Source: Actinoallomurus sp963799975
Lineage (GTDB): Bacteria; Actinomycetota; Actinomycetes; Streptosporangiales; Streptosporangiaceae
Direction: 5' to 3'
Assembly: GCA_963799975.1 (NCBI GenBank)
Contig: CAWCZF010000002.1
Span: forward strand, 930,001-994,000
DNA length: 64,000 nucleotides
Shown here: piece after piece, positions 43,668 through 52,498 of the stretch
How positions within the stretch are numbered: position 1 is the first letter of the stretch
How the letters are laid out: each line of letters begins with the position of its first letter
The notes under the pieces: model-generated
Seen by the model: the letters and a program-made list of their open reading frames with translations, nothing else
What the model was told of the DNA's origin: nothing
Database searches by the model: none
Translations under genes and position numbers: made by a program

Positions 43668-44330
43668 TCAGCTCGGGTCGGCGGTGATCTGCGGACCCCA
43701 CACGTCGGCGACGAGCCGGACATAGTGCGCGACGAGCGGGACGCCGGGTTCGGTGTCGGCGCCGAGCATCGCCAGGCTCAGCCGCGCGTGCGTCGAGGCG
43801 ACGTCGGTGAGTTCGCGGCTCCCCCGCGGGGAGTACCAGTTGGCGACGCCGCTGCACATCTGGAGCAGCGCGAGCCGTGCCACCCGTGCGTCGGGCACGT
43901 GGAACACTCCGGCCGCGCAGCCGTTGTCGATCACCGAGGCCCACAACCCCTCGTACTCGTCGCGCCGCGCGATGATCGGTGCGCGACGCGACGGCGTCAG
44001 TGAGCGCAGCTCGGTGTCGACCACGACCGTCTCGGCGCGTTGCAGCGCGTGCGCCACGACGTGGGTCTGCACCAGGCCGCTCAGCGCGGCCACCGGGGAC
44101 GGGCACTCACGTATCACCTGGTGGGCGGCCTGGAGGAGGCGGTCGAGGCTGGTCTGCATGATCTCGACGAGTAGATCCTCCTTGGTGCCGACGTAGTGGT
44201 AGAGCGTCGCCGACGAGAGTCCCGCGGCGTCGGCCAGTTCGCGGATGCCGGTGCCGTGGAAGCCCTTGGCCGCGAACAGGGTCACCGCCGCGGCGCGTAC
44301 GCGCCCGTCGGTGCGCGGCGGCCGGTTCAC
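43668..44330 (-). CDS. TetR-family transcriptional regulator
   Basis: A 220-residue regulator with an N-terminal TetR HTH (GFHGTGIRELADAAGLSSAT, LYHYVGTKEDLLVEI) and a ligand-binding helical C-terminus. The GTG at 44330 overlaps the stop of the acetyltransferase gene (GTGA). It is the last gene of a six-gene overlapping operon and is the likely local repressor of the acyl-CoA-type genes (inference). Confidence 0.9.
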   Translation of the reverse strand: MNRPPRTDGRVRAAAVTLFAAKGFHGTGIRELADAAGLSSATLYHYVGTKEDLLVEIMQTSLDRLLQAAHQVIRECPSPVAALSGLVQTHVVAHALQRAETVVVDTELRSLTPSRRAPIIARRDEYEGLWASVIDNGCAAGVFHVPDARVARLALLQMCSGVANWYSPRGSRELTDVASTHARLSLAMLGADTEPGVPLVAHYVRLVADVWGPQITADPS

Positions 44331-44770
44331 CGTTGCCGCCAGCGGTAGCGGGTCCAGCCGCCGACCGGTTCGGCGCCCAGCCTCTGGTAGAACTTCTCGG
44401 CCGCCTCGTTGCCGTGCGCGACGTCCCACTCGACGCGGCCGGGGGTCAGGTCGCGCAGGGCCGACAGCAGCTCGCGGCCCAGCCCGTACCTCCGGTGCTC
44501 TGCCTTGATGTACAGGTCCTCCAGCCAGATGCCGGCCCGGGTCTCCCAGGAGGAGAACGTCGGGTACCACAGCGCGAACCCGGCGACCGTCTCCGGGGCG
44601 TCCGGCGGCGTGGCGATGTGGGCCCAGGCCACCGGCCGGTCGCCGAACAGCGCATCGTAGGTCTCCTGCCGGTGCAGGACCGCGTGGTCGGCGCCCTCGT
44701 GGGCGGCGTGCGCGACGAGCATCGCGCAGATCTCCTCGAAGTCGGCGGGTTCGGCGGGTCGTACCGGCAT
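44327..44770 (-). CDS. GNAT-family N-acetyltransferase
   Basis: A 147-residue acyltransferase. MPVRPAEPADFEEICAML is the usual N-terminus, and IWLEDLYIKAEHRRYGLGRE holds strand 4 and the acetyl-CoA pyrophosphate-binding R-x-x-G-x-G/A type loop. NEAAEKFYQRLGAEPVG is the C-terminal signature. It resembles polyamine/diamine acetyltransferases in the LEDLYV motif. The ATG shares one base with the preceding stop. Confidence 0.9.
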   Translation of the reverse strand: MPVRPAEPADFEEICAMLVAHAAHEGADHAVLHRQETYDALFGDRPVAWAHIATPPDAPETVAGFALWYPTFSSWETRAGIWLEDLYIKAEHRRYGLGRELLSALRDLTPGRVEWDVAHGNEAAEKFYQRLGAEPVGGWTRYRWRQR

Positions 44771-46356
44771 CAGGTCTCCTGGATACGGCCGCCGACGAGC
44801 GTGGCCAGCACGCGGATGCCGGCGATGTCGTCGGGGGCGGTGGACGTGGGGTCGGCGGACAGGACCGCGAGGTCGGCGAGCTTGCCGGGAGTGATGCTGC
44901 CCTTGCGCGTCTCCTCGAACGCGGCGTACGCCGAGCCCAGCGTGTACGCGCGCAGCGCCTCCAGCGGCGTGACCGCCTCCTCGGGGGCGAACGGCTCGCC
45001 GCTCTCGGTACGCCGCAGGACCATGTCGCGGATGCCGAGCAGGGGTGCGCCGCGCACCACCGGCCGGTCGGAGCTGCCCGGCACGACCAGGCCGGCGTCG
45101 AGGAAGGACCGGTGCCGGTAACACCACGGCACCCGCTCCGGTCCGAGCGCGGCGCGCATGCCGTCGCCGATCTGGCCGACGAAGGTGTGCTGCGGGACCG
45201 GGACGACGCCGAGTGCGGCGAGGCGTGCGACCTGGTCGGGCCGTGCCACGCCGCAGTGCTCGATCCGATGCCGCGGATCCGGCCGGTGTACGCGCGCCTG
45301 CGCCTCCTCGAACGCGTCCAGGACGAGGTCGATGGCACGGTCGCCGATGGCGTGCGCGGCCACCTGCCAGCCGCCCGTGTGCGCGGCGACGATGCGTTCG
45401 CGCAGCTCCTCGGCGGGAAGCTGGAAGTAGCCACGGTCGCCGGGCCGGTCGGCGAAGTCGTCGCCCATCGCGGCGGTACGGCCGATCAGCGAGCCGTCGG
45501 CGAACACCTTGACCGCGCCGAGCCGCAGCCGGTCGTCGCCGAACCCGGTGCGCAGCCCGAGGTCGATCCCGAGCGCGCCGGGCGATCCGATGACCGGATG
45601 CACCGTGTCGCCGGTGACCATCAGCCGCACCCGTACGCCGAGCGCGCCGGTGTCATAGGCCTCCTGGTACGCGGCGGCCTCCGCCGGTGAGTGGCCGATC
45701 CAGCCGAGCCCGATCCCGGCCTCGGTGCAGGAGGTGATGCCCTCGGCGCGGTAGCGCTCGCTCGCGGCGGCGATCGCCGCGACGATCTGCTCGCGCGGCA
45801 GCGGGTAGCGCAGGTCGCTCACGAGTTCCTGCGCCTGCTCCTCCAGCAGCCCGGTCTCCCGGTCCGCCACGCCCGCCGCCGGCGTACGGTCGCCGATCTC
45901 GCGCAGCAGGCGGCCGTTCACCACCGACATGTGCGCCGAGGTGTGCCGGAGCCAGACCAGGTGGTCCGGCGCGGCCCGGTCGAGCCGGTCGCGGTGCGGA
46001 TGCCCGCCGAGCTTGTTCTGGTCGTAGCCGAAGCCGATGATCCAGGTGCCGGGCGGCTGGGTCCGCGCGCGGTCGGCGACCGCGTCGTACACGTCGTCCA
46101 GAGTGCGCATCGGCGGGCTGGCCAGGTCGAGTTCGGTCAGCGACAGGCCGTACAGGACCATGTGGTTGTGCGCGTCGTCGAAGCCCGGGACGACGGTGGC
46201 GCCGTCCAGGTCGAGGACCTCGGCGGCGGCGACGCCGTCCAGGTCGTCGTCGAGGGCGACGACGCGGCCGTGGTGGATGCCGATCCGGTGCGCCGACGGG
46301 TGGGCCGGATCGACGGTGACGGCGGTCAGGCCGGTGAGGATGGTGTCGATGCGCAT
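44770..46356 (-). CDS. amidohydrolase, YtcJ-like
   Basis: A 528-residue metal-dependent hydrolase of the amidohydrolase_3 family. Metal and catalytic positions seen are HNH in DDAHNHMVLYG, Lys in GAVKVFADGS, His in AAHAIGDRA and HRIEHCG, and Asp in PGSSDRPV. The family acts on exocyclic amide or related bonds; the substrate is not evident. The ATG shares one base with the stop of the thioesterase gene (TGATG). Confidence 0.9.
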   Translation of the reverse strand: MRIDTILTGLTAVTVDPAHPSAHRIGIHHGRVVALDDDLDGVAAAEVLDLDGATVVPGFDDAHNHMVLYGLSLTELDLASPPMRTLDDVYDAVADRARTQPPGTWIIGFGYDQNKLGGHPHRDRLDRAAPDHLVWLRHTSAHMSVVNGRLLREIGDRTPAAGVADRETGLLEEQAQELVSDLRYPLPREQIVAAIAAASERYRAEGITSCTEAGIGLGWIGHSPAEAAAYQEAYDTGALGVRVRLMVTGDTVHPVIGSPGALGIDLGLRTGFGDDRLRLGAVKVFADGSLIGRTAAMGDDFADRPGDRGYFQLPAEELRERIVAAHTGGWQVAAHAIGDRAIDLVLDAFEEAQARVHRPDPRHRIEHCGVARPDQVARLAALGVVPVPQHTFVGQIGDGMRAALGPERVPWCYRHRSFLDAGLVVPGSSDRPVVRGAPLLGIRDMVLRRTESGEPFAPEEAVTPLEALRAYTLGSAYAAFEETRKGSITPGKLADLAVLSADPTSTAPDDIAGIRVLATLVGGRIQET

Positions 46357-46772
46357 CAGGTCGCATACCTCCCGGCCAGCTCGCGGAACCACGGGCTCCA
46401 CGGCTCGGCGCCGCCCGACCGGCCGACCTTCACGATGGTCCGGTCGCCCGTCGCGTACGTCGGGGTGCCGGAGACGGCGGCGCAGCGGAACCGGTGCACC
46501 GCGCTCGTCGTGCCGATCCGGTCGAGCCACAGCTCGACCCGCATCGGCCCCGGCGCGGTGACCGGAGCGGCGAACTCGATGGTGAACGCGCGCACGGCGT
46601 ATCGCAGGTCCTCGTGGCGGTCCTCGTGGCGCTCCCAGGCCATGCCCTCGGACTCGTTCCAGGCCGACAGGGCGCGCTCGACGTGGACCGCGAACCGGCT
46701 GTTGTGCAGCGTGCCGTTGGGGTCCATCTCGTCGAAGAAGACCGGGCTGTCCCAGGTGAAGTGCGGGTTCAT
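46356..46772 (-). CDS. hotdog-fold acyl-CoA thioesterase
   Basis: A 138-residue protein of the 4HBT thioesterase group. FFDEMDPNGTLHNSRFAVHV corresponds to the active-site loop and central hotdog helix (usual D-x-x-G/x-H-x-N-N/S pattern), followed by the expected beta strands (AVRAFTIEFAAPV). It would hydrolyse an acyl-CoA made by the ligase encoded immediately upstream; its start overlaps that gene's stop (ATGA). Confidence 0.85.
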   Translation of the reverse strand: MNPHFTWDSPVFFDEMDPNGTLHNSRFAVHVERALSAWNESEGMAWERHEDRHEDLRYAVRAFTIEFAAPVTAPGPMRVELWLDRIGTTSAVHRFRCAAVSGTPTYATGDRTIVKVGRSGGAEPWSPWFRELAGRYAT

Positions 46773-48253
46773 GGGGTCATCCGGTCATGCGCGCCGGCCG
46801 CGTCGCGTGGGAGCTCGCCCTTGGCCACCCGCGCCGACGCCGTCATCGGCAGCTCGTCGCGCAGCTCCCAGTATCTCGGCACCTTGAAGTAGGCCAGCCG
46901 TTCGGCGCAGAAGGCGGCGAGCTCGGCGGCCGGGACCGTGCCGTCGGTCGCGACGTAGGCCTTGGCCTCCTCGCCGCGCAGCTCGTCGGGCACCGGCACC
47001 AGCGCCGCGGCGCGTACGGCCGGATGCCGCAGGAGGACCTCCTCGACCTCGGCGGCGGAGATGTTCTCCCCGCTGCGCCGGATCATGTCCTTCAGCCGCC
47101 CCGTGTAGTACACCCGGCCCGCGTCATCCATCCGGCCCAGGTCGCCGGTGTGGAACCAGCCGCGACGGAACGCGCGCGCGGTCGCCTCCTCGTGGCCGAG
47201 GTAGCCGTCCATCAGGCCGATCCCGCGCAGGACGATCTCGCCGACGACGTCGCGGTCGACCGGCTCGCCGGCCTCGTCCACGATGCGTACGTCGCGGTGG
47301 GCGAGCGGCCGGCCGATGCACCCGGTGCCGACGGTCTCGTCGTGGTCGTCGGCGTCGACCCGCAGGTCGGCACCGGTCTCGGTCATACCGAACGCCTCAA
47401 GCCAGGGCACACCCCAGCGTTCTTCGAGCTCGCGGTGCAGCGCGGGCGGGATCGCCGAGCACTGCACGGCGCGTACGGCGTGCTCGCGGTCGCGGGGGCT
47501 CGGCGGCATCCGGAGCAACAGGGCCGGCATCAGGCCCAGGCAGTAGAAGTAGGTCACTTCGTACTCGCGCACCTTGTCCCAGAACGACGCCGGGTGGAAC
47601 CGGTCCAGCACCACCAGGTGCGCGCCGGAGCGCAGCCCGGCCAGGACGTTCCACTGCGGGTCGATGTAGTAGAAGGGCTGGCAGGTGAGCATCGTGTCGT
47701 GCTCGTCCAAGTGCGGGAAGGCGGTCGCCATGCTGTCCGCCAGCACCGTCCAGTAGCGGTGCGGCAGCAGGCAGCCCTTCGGCAGCCCGGTGGTGCCGGA
47801 GGTGTACTGGATGTTGAGCAGGTCCTCGGGGCGTACGTGGTCGAGCGTGACGTCCGCCTCGGGTGCGCCGTCTCCCAGGCAGTGCACCGGCACGCCCAGG
47901 CCCCTGGCCGACTCGGCGTGCGCGGCGACGGTGACCAGCAGCTTGGCGCCGGAGTCGGTCAGCACGTGCCCGGCGTCGTGCGAGCGGTAGTTGACGTTGA
48001 GCGGGACCATGACGGCGCCCAGGCGCGCCAGCGCGAGCCACAGCAGCGGGAAGTCCGGGATGTTGGGCAGCAGCACCGCCACCCGGTCCCGCCGGCGTAC
48101 GCCGAGGCCCGCGAGAGTGCGTGCGAGCCCGGCGCTGCGCGTCTCCACCTCGCCGAACGTGAGCGACTCGCCGGTCTGGTCGAAGGTCCACGCCGTACGG
48201 TCCGGCCAGCGCTCGGCGGCACGCCGCAGCAGGGTGGCCACGTCCGGGGTCAC
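46769..48253 (-). CDS. acyl-CoA synthetase (AMP-forming)
   Basis: A 494-residue ANL-superfamily ligase: P-loop IQYTSGTTGLPKGC, ATP-binding EAFGMTETG, RGIGLMDGYLGHEEATARAF, hinge and C-terminal domain GRLKDMIRRSGENISAAEVE. The overall pattern fits CaiC/FadD13-like carboxylate-CoA ligases for medium or unusual acids. The GTG at 48253 overlaps the stop of the enoyl-CoA hydratase gene (GTGA). Confidence 0.92.
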   Translation of the reverse strand: MTPDVATLLRRAAERWPDRTAWTFDQTGESLTFGEVETRSAGLARTLAGLGVRRRDRVAVLLPNIPDFPLLWLALARLGAVMVPLNVNYRSHDAGHVLTDSGAKLLVTVAAHAESARGLGVPVHCLGDGAPEADVTLDHVRPEDLLNIQYTSGTTGLPKGCLLPHRYWTVLADSMATAFPHLDEHDTMLTCQPFYYIDPQWNVLAGLRSGAHLVVLDRFHPASFWDKVREYEVTYFYCLGLMPALLLRMPPSPRDREHAVRAVQCSAIPPALHRELEERWGVPWLEAFGMTETGADLRVDADDHDETVGTGCIGRPLAHRDVRIVDEAGEPVDRDVVGEIVLRGIGLMDGYLGHEEATARAFRRGWFHTGDLGRMDDAGRVYYTGRLKDMIRRSGENISAAEVEEVLLRHPAVRAAALVPVPDELRGEEAKAYVATDGTVPAAELAAFCAERLAYFKVPRYWELRDELPMTASARVAKGELPRDAAGAHDRMTP

Positions 48254-48999
48254 CGGGACCGCCACTCGTCCTGCGCCTGGTCCGACTCGCCCGCGTACTC
48301 GGTGAGCTGGGCGTCGGCGACCTCGCGGGCGAACGCGTCCTCGACCGTGCCGTCCACGCCCCGGTCGATGGAGTGCTTGGCCAGCGCCAGCGCGTACGGC
48401 GGCTTGGCGGCCAGGCCGGCGGCGATCTCCAGCGCGGCCGTCTCGTGCGCGCCGGCGGCGACGACGCGGGCGACCAGGCCGAGCCGGAACGCGTCGGCCG
48501 CGGTGAAGTGCTCGCCGAGCAGCACCAGCTCCTTGGCCTTGAGCGCGCCGACCGCCGCGGTGAGCAGGCGGGAGATCCCGCCGGTCACGCTCAGCCCCAC
48601 ACTCACCTCGGGGAAGCCGAACCGCGCGTCCTCGGCGGCCACGACCAGGTCGCATCCGAGGGCGAACTCACAACCCGCGCCGAGCGCGTACCCGTGCACG
48701 GCCGCGATCACCGGGAACGGCGCGCGCCGGATCTCCCGTGTCACCTCCTGGATGCGGTCCAGCCGCTCGCGGCTCGCCCGCGCCTCCAGCACGGGCGTCT
48801 CCGCCTTCAGGTCATGACCCGAGCAGAACGCCCGCCCGTTGCCCGCCAGCACGACGGCCCGCACCCGCTCCGCCCGCGCACGTGCCAGCGCGCGTACGAG
48901 CTCCTCCACGAGCTCCGGCACGACGGCGTTCAGCCGCTGCGGGCGGTTGAGATGGATCCGCGCGACGCCCTCATCGGAGCCGTACTCGACCACAGGCAT
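48250..48999 (-). CDS. enoyl-CoA hydratase/isomerase family protein
   Basis: A 249-residue crotonase-fold protein: AFCSGHDLKAE and HGYALGAGCEFALGCDL form the oxyanion hole, and the latter region plus FPEVSVGLSVTGG supplies the active-site acidic positions. First gene of the overlapping operon that continues with ligase, thioesterase, amidohydrolase, acetyltransferase and TetR. ATG 48999 is preferred over a GTG one codon upstream. A perfect palindrome lies 45 bp upstream. Confidence 0.92.
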   Translation of the reverse strand: MPVVEYGSDEGVARIHLNRPQRLNAVVPELVEELVRALARARAERVRAVVLAGNGRAFCSGHDLKAETPVLEARASRERLDRIQEVTREIRRAPFPVIAAVHGYALGAGCEFALGCDLVVAAEDARFGFPEVSVGLSVTGGISRLLTAAVGALKAKELVLLGEHFTAADAFRLGLVARVVAAGAHETAALEIAAGLAAKPPYALALAKHSIDRGVDGTVEDAFAREVADAQLTEYAGESDQAQDEWRSR

Positions 49000-49043
49000 C
49001 ACGACAACGACCCTCCAAAGCCCGGCTACCAGCCTAAAAGTCC

Positions 49044-49059
49044 CGATCGATCGATCGAT
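49044..49059. promoter_or_regulatory. palindromic GATC-repeat, candidate TetR operator
   Basis: CGATCGATCGATCG (49044-49057) is a perfect palindrome made of tandem CGAT units, set between AGCCT (49031) and AGGCT (49060-49064). It lies 45 bp upstream of the enoyl-CoA hydratase start and just past the cobF end. The operon's own TetR could bind here, though a simple repeat by chance is possible. Confidence 0.4.
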
Positions 49060-49062
49060 AGG

Positions 49063-49851
49063 CTAGTCGGGCGCGTCGCCGGGCGTCAATGTCCCCTTGG
49101 GGCGTCGCAGCAGGTAGGTGTCCATGATCCAGCCCTTGCGCCGCCGCGCCTCCGCGCGCAGCGCCGCGATCCGCTCGCCGACCTCGGCCACGGGGCCCGA
49201 CACGAGGATCTCGTCGGGCATGCCGAGGTAGGCGCCCCAGAAGATCTCGGTGCCGGCCTCGGCGACGCCGGCGTACGCGGTGCGGGCGTCGAGCATCACC
49301 ACCACGTCGTCGACGCCGCCCGGCCACCCCTGGGCGAGCCGCCGCCCGGTCGTGATCTGTACCGAGCCGCCGACCTGGTTGAGGCTCATGCGGTGCCGGG
49401 CCGCGAGGGCGGACACGCTGCTGATGCCCGGCACGATCTCGACCTCGAAGGACACGCCGCCGCGTGCGAGCACGTCGGCCAGGATCGCGGGCGTGCTGTC
49501 GTACAGGGCCGGGTCGCCCCAGACCAGGAACGCGCCCGTCTCGTCCGCGCCGAGGTTCGCCGCGATCAGCTCCTCGCAGACGTCCGCGCGGCGGCGGCGC
49601 CAGTCGTCCACGGCCTCGGTGTAGGCCGGAGCCGTACGGTCCCGGTCGGGGTCGGCCCCCCATACCGTCCGATACGTACGGTCGCCCGCGTAGCGGTCGA
49701 GGATCTCCTGCCGCAACTCGGTCAGCTCACGCTTGACCGAGCCCTTGTCGAGCACGAAGAACACGTCGACCCGGTTGAGCGCGGCCACGGCCTGCATGGT
49801 CACCTGCTCCGGATCGCCCGCGCCGATGCCGATGACGATGATCTGTCGCAT
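49063..49851 (-). CDS. cobF: precorrin-6A synthase (deacetylating)
   Basis: A 262-residue tetrapyrrole methyltransferase of aerobic cobalamin synthesis. IIVIGIGAGDPEQVTMQAVA is the N-terminal SAM-methylase motif, WGDPALYDST and EIVPGISSVSALAARHRM are the next two. It transfers a methyl group to C-1 of precorrin-5 with loss of acetate. ATG 49851 begins the domain. It is divergent from cobK across 42 bp, so both probably share a control region. Confidence 0.95.
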   Translation of the reverse strand: MRQIIVIGIGAGDPEQVTMQAVAALNRVDVFFVLDKGSVKRELTELRQEILDRYAGDRTYRTVWGADPDRDRTAPAYTEAVDDWRRRRADVCEELIAANLGADETGAFLVWGDPALYDSTPAILADVLARGGVSFEVEIVPGISSVSALAARHRMSLNQVGGSVQITTGRRLAQGWPGGVDDVVVMLDARTAYAGVAEAGTEIFWGAYLGMPDEILVSGPVAEVGERIAALRAEARRRKGWIMDTYLLRRPKGTLTPGDAPD

Positions 49852-49893
49852 GCGGTTCAGTCTGGCCCAGCGCGGCGGGCCTACCATGCGGGG

Positions 49894-50667
49894 GTGAGCC
49901 TGCGCGTCCTGCTGCTCGGCGGCACCGGTGAGGCACGTACGCTGGCCTCCCGCCTGGCCGCGCGGGAGGGGTTCGACGTGGTCAGCTCGCTGGCCGGGCG
50001 GGTCGCGGAGCCGATGCGGCCCGAGGGGCGGGTGCGCGCCGGGGGGTTCGGCGGACCGGAGGGGCTGGCCGCCTGGCTCGCGGCCGAACGCGTCGACGCG
50101 ATGGTCGACGCCACGCATCCGTTCGCGGCCGGGATCTCCGCGTCCGCCGTGACCGCCGCCGCGTCCACCGGGGTACCCCTGCTGGTCCTGCGCAGGCCCG
50201 GCTGGGTCGCGGGACCGGGCGACGACTGGCGGCGGGTGCCGTCACCGGCCGCCGCCACCGATCTCCCGGGAGAGCGCGTCTTCCTGACCACGGGCCGTGA
50301 CGTGCTGCCCGTCTTCGCGGGCGATCACCGTCGGTGGTTTCTCATGCGGTCCGTCGACCCGCCGCGCCCGCCCGCGCCGCCGCGCATGCGGGTATTGCTG
50401 GCACGCGGCCCGTACACGGTCGAGGGCGAACTCGAGCTGATGCGCCGCCATGCCATCGACGTCGTGGTCACCAAGGACAGCGGTGGCGCGATGACCTCGG
50501 CCAAGCTCACCGCCGCCCGGCGGCTCGGCCTGCCGGTGGTGATGATCGACCGCCCGCCGCCGCCGGACGCGCCGTCCGTGGCCACGGTCGAGGAGGCCCT
50601 CGCGTGGCTGGCGAGCCCGCGCGACCCGCCTGGGGCAGGTCAGGCGGGCAGGCCAGGGCTCATCTGA
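49894..50667 (+). CDS. cobK: precorrin-6A reductase
   Basis: A 257-residue NADPH-dependent reductase: LRVLLLGGTGEARTLASRL at the N-terminus, DATHPFAAGIS in the middle, RRHAIDVVVTKDSGGAMTSAKL and LPVVMIDRP at the C-terminus are all CobK/CbiJ signatures. It acts right after CobF in the pathway. GTG 49894 starts the motif. The last 28 bases overlap the convergent ATP-binding protein gene. Confidence 0.95.
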   Translation: MSLRVLLLGGTGEARTLASRLAAREGFDVVSSLAGRVAEPMRPEGRVRAGGFGGPEGLAAWLAAERVDAMVDATHPFAAGISASAVTAAASTGVPLLVLRRPGWVAGPGDDWRRVPSPAAATDLPGERVFLTTGRDVLPVFAGDHRRWFLMRSVDPPRPPAPPRMRVLLARGPYTVEGELELMRRHAIDVVVTKDSGGAMTSAKLTAARRLGLPVVMIDRPPPPDAPSVATVEEALAWLASPRDPPGAGQAGRPGLI

Positions 50668-51125
50668 AGGTGCTTCTCAAAGCGGATCATGGCGCCGCGC
50701 AGCGGGATGCTGGTGATCCGCAGGTTCTCCGCCAAGGCGTCGATGATCTGCAAACCGCGGCCGTGCTCGGCGGTGGCCACCTGGTCGGCCTGAGCCTGGC
50801 TCAGGAAGGCCGAGTCGAACCCCCGGCCGGTGTCGACGACCTCGACGACGCAGAGTGTGCTGGTCAGCTCGACGCGCACCTCGTACTCGTCGCTGAGGTC
50901 GGCATGCTGGATGACGTTCGCGCACGCCTCGCCCAAGGCGAGCGTGATGTCGTCGCGGATGTCGGCGGCGACGCCGAGCGCGGTCAGGGAGGCGTCCAGG
51001 ACCTCCCGCGTCAGGCGCGCGGTCTCGGCGTCTCTGGGCAGGCACAACGTGAGCGAGAGCTTGATAACGATGACCTCCAGCGATGAGCCGCGTGTGCGGC
51101 CGGAGAATTTCTCCTCCCGATTCAC
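50640..51125 (-). CDS. RsbW-like ATP-binding protein (anti-sigma/serine kinase type)
   Basis: A 161-residue GHKL ATPase: N box LALGEACANVIQHA, G1 box DTGRGFD, G2 region EHGRGLQIIDALAEN. This is the size and layout of SpoIIAB/RsbW-type regulators that bind sigma factors or phosphorylate anti-sigma antagonists. No sigma factor or antagonist gene is next to it. The GTG at 51125 is the only usual start; homologous sequence appears to begin about 18 codons later at VIVIKLSLTL. Confidence 0.85.
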   Translation of the reverse strand: MNREEKFSGRTRGSSLEVIVIKLSLTLCLPRDAETARLTREVLDASLTALGVAADIRDDITLALGEACANVIQHADLSDEYEVRVELTSTLCVVEVVDTGRGFDSAFLSQAQADQVATAEHGRGLQIIDALAENLRITSIPLRGAMIRFEKHLQMSPGLPA

Positions 51126-51312
51126 GTACGGACCCTCTCGTTACCCCTCACGTCGCAGTGAACACCTCCCGGCTCGCGTACGGGCGGCGGGACCGGCCGC
51201 CGTCCGTGGTCCTTGCCGTGCGATGGCCGAATCGTGGACTTGCCGGGGAGCGGCGGGAACCGCTCGTTCGCCGGCGGCTAAATTGGGGTTGAGACACCGC
51301 GAGGAGGTTGTC

Positions 51313-52161
51313 ATGGGGCCGCGCATCGGGATCTCCGGCTGCCTGCTCGACCGCGAGCACCGGCCAGGCGGCGCTTTCACCGGCGATCTGGGTCCCCACG
51401 TGGATTGGGCGCCCTACGCCGCCGAGATCGAACTCGGCCTGGGCGCGCTCTGGGAGACGTGGCGGCTGACGGGCCAGGGCCGGCCCTCGGGCCACGCCGC
51501 CACCGGTGCCCCCGCGCTACCACTGCCGCCCGACCTCGACGGTTACGTGATCAAGGCCGAGCCGTACGGCGGGCCGGGCGAGGAGGCCGCCACCGGCCGC
51601 GGCCTGTTCGCCGCAGGGCTGCGTACGGCGTTCCCGCTGCTGCCGGTCGAGGACGACGAGCGGCTCGAGGATCCCGTGCCGCGGGAGCGGTTCGTCGAGC
51701 GGATCTTCGCGCGGGCCCGGCTCCGCGCACTGTTCACGGGCCGGTGGCGCCCGCGTGACCTGGTCGACTTCCACACCCGGCACAAGCTCCAGATCCTCGC
51801 CCACGACCCCGTCCGCTACCGGCAGGCCGGCCGGATCGTCGCTCAGGGCGGGCGGCGGCCACGCGGAGAGACCGAGGCCGCCTACCGGCGTACCTTCGGC
51901 GAGGCGCTGGCGGGCGAGACCACCCGAGGCCGCAACGCCAACGCGATGCAGCATGCCTTCAGTCAGATCAGCGAACGCCTCGACGACGCGCGCAGACACG
52001 ACGTCCTCGACAAGATCCGGGCGTACCAGAGCGGTGAGCTGCCGCTCAGCGTCCCGATCGCCTTGCTCAGCGGCCACGCGACCGGCGGAGGGCTGCACTG
52101 GACGGCCGAGCAGACCTATCTGGCCCCGTACCCCGCGGATCTGTGCCTGCGGGACACCTGA
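51313..52161 (+). CDS. DUF523/DUF1722 protein
   Basis: A 282-residue protein. The N-terminal half is DUF523-like (RIGISGCLLDREHRPGG with the conserved Cys), the C-terminal half DUF1722/YbgA-like (LVDFHTRHKLQILAHDPVRYRQAGRIVA). The family has been implicated in tRNA thiouridine or photolyase-linked functions; the role is not settled. GAGGAGG is well placed before the ATG. Confidence 0.88.
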   Translation: MGPRIGISGCLLDREHRPGGAFTGDLGPHVDWAPYAAEIELGLGALWETWRLTGQGRPSGHAATGAPALPLPPDLDGYVIKAEPYGGPGEEAATGRGLFAAGLRTAFPLLPVEDDERLEDPVPRERFVERIFARARLRALFTGRWRPRDLVDFHTRHKLQILAHDPVRYRQAGRIVAQGGRRPRGETEAAYRRTFGEALAGETTRGRNANAMQHAFSQISERLDDARRHDVLDKIRAYQSGELPLSVPIALLSGHATGGGLHWTAEQTYLAPYPADLCLRDT

Positions 52162-52498
52162 CGCGCGGGGCGTACGTACGCACGGAAACCCCGTGCCCGC
52201 CGCCATGATCTCGCGGTGGCGACCTACGCGTGCGTAGGGATAGGTAGCGCAATAGGTAGTCGTCACGGTGTTGGCCGGACGCCCCTCAGGCATGGTGGTC
52301 AGTGAGACAAGGCGCCACGCGAACCATGAAAACTCCACAGAAGCCAACCCCGGAACCCGGTCCCCCCTCACGCGGGGCGCTGGGGCCGCTGCCCCCTCAT
52401 GCCGGCCCCGGCGCCCTGCGAGCCCCCACGTGACGCCCCCTCCGTCACACCAGCACCGCGTTCTGTTTAATTTGCCCCGGCCCCGTACTATAAGGCCC
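52162..52498 (+). other. control region of the NB-ARC/LuxR regulator
   Basis: These 337 bp contain no convincing gene. CCTACGC-GT-GCGTAGG (52223-52238) is a 7-base inverted repeat, followed directly by two direct copies of ATAGGTAG (near 52240 and 52252). Together they look like protein-binding sites. The region ends in a -10 element next to the start codon of the regulator. Confidence 0.4.
52486..52491 (+). promoter_or_regulatory. -10 element for leaderless transcription
   Basis: TACTAT ends seven bases before the GTG at 52499, so transcription should start at or next to the start codon. No good -35 is seen. Confidence 0.5.

Noticed and set aside
48373..49893. Long plus-strand frame leading into cobK from inside the enoyl-CoA hydratase region
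   Set aside because: It is antisense to two well-supported genes; cobK begins at GTG 49894.
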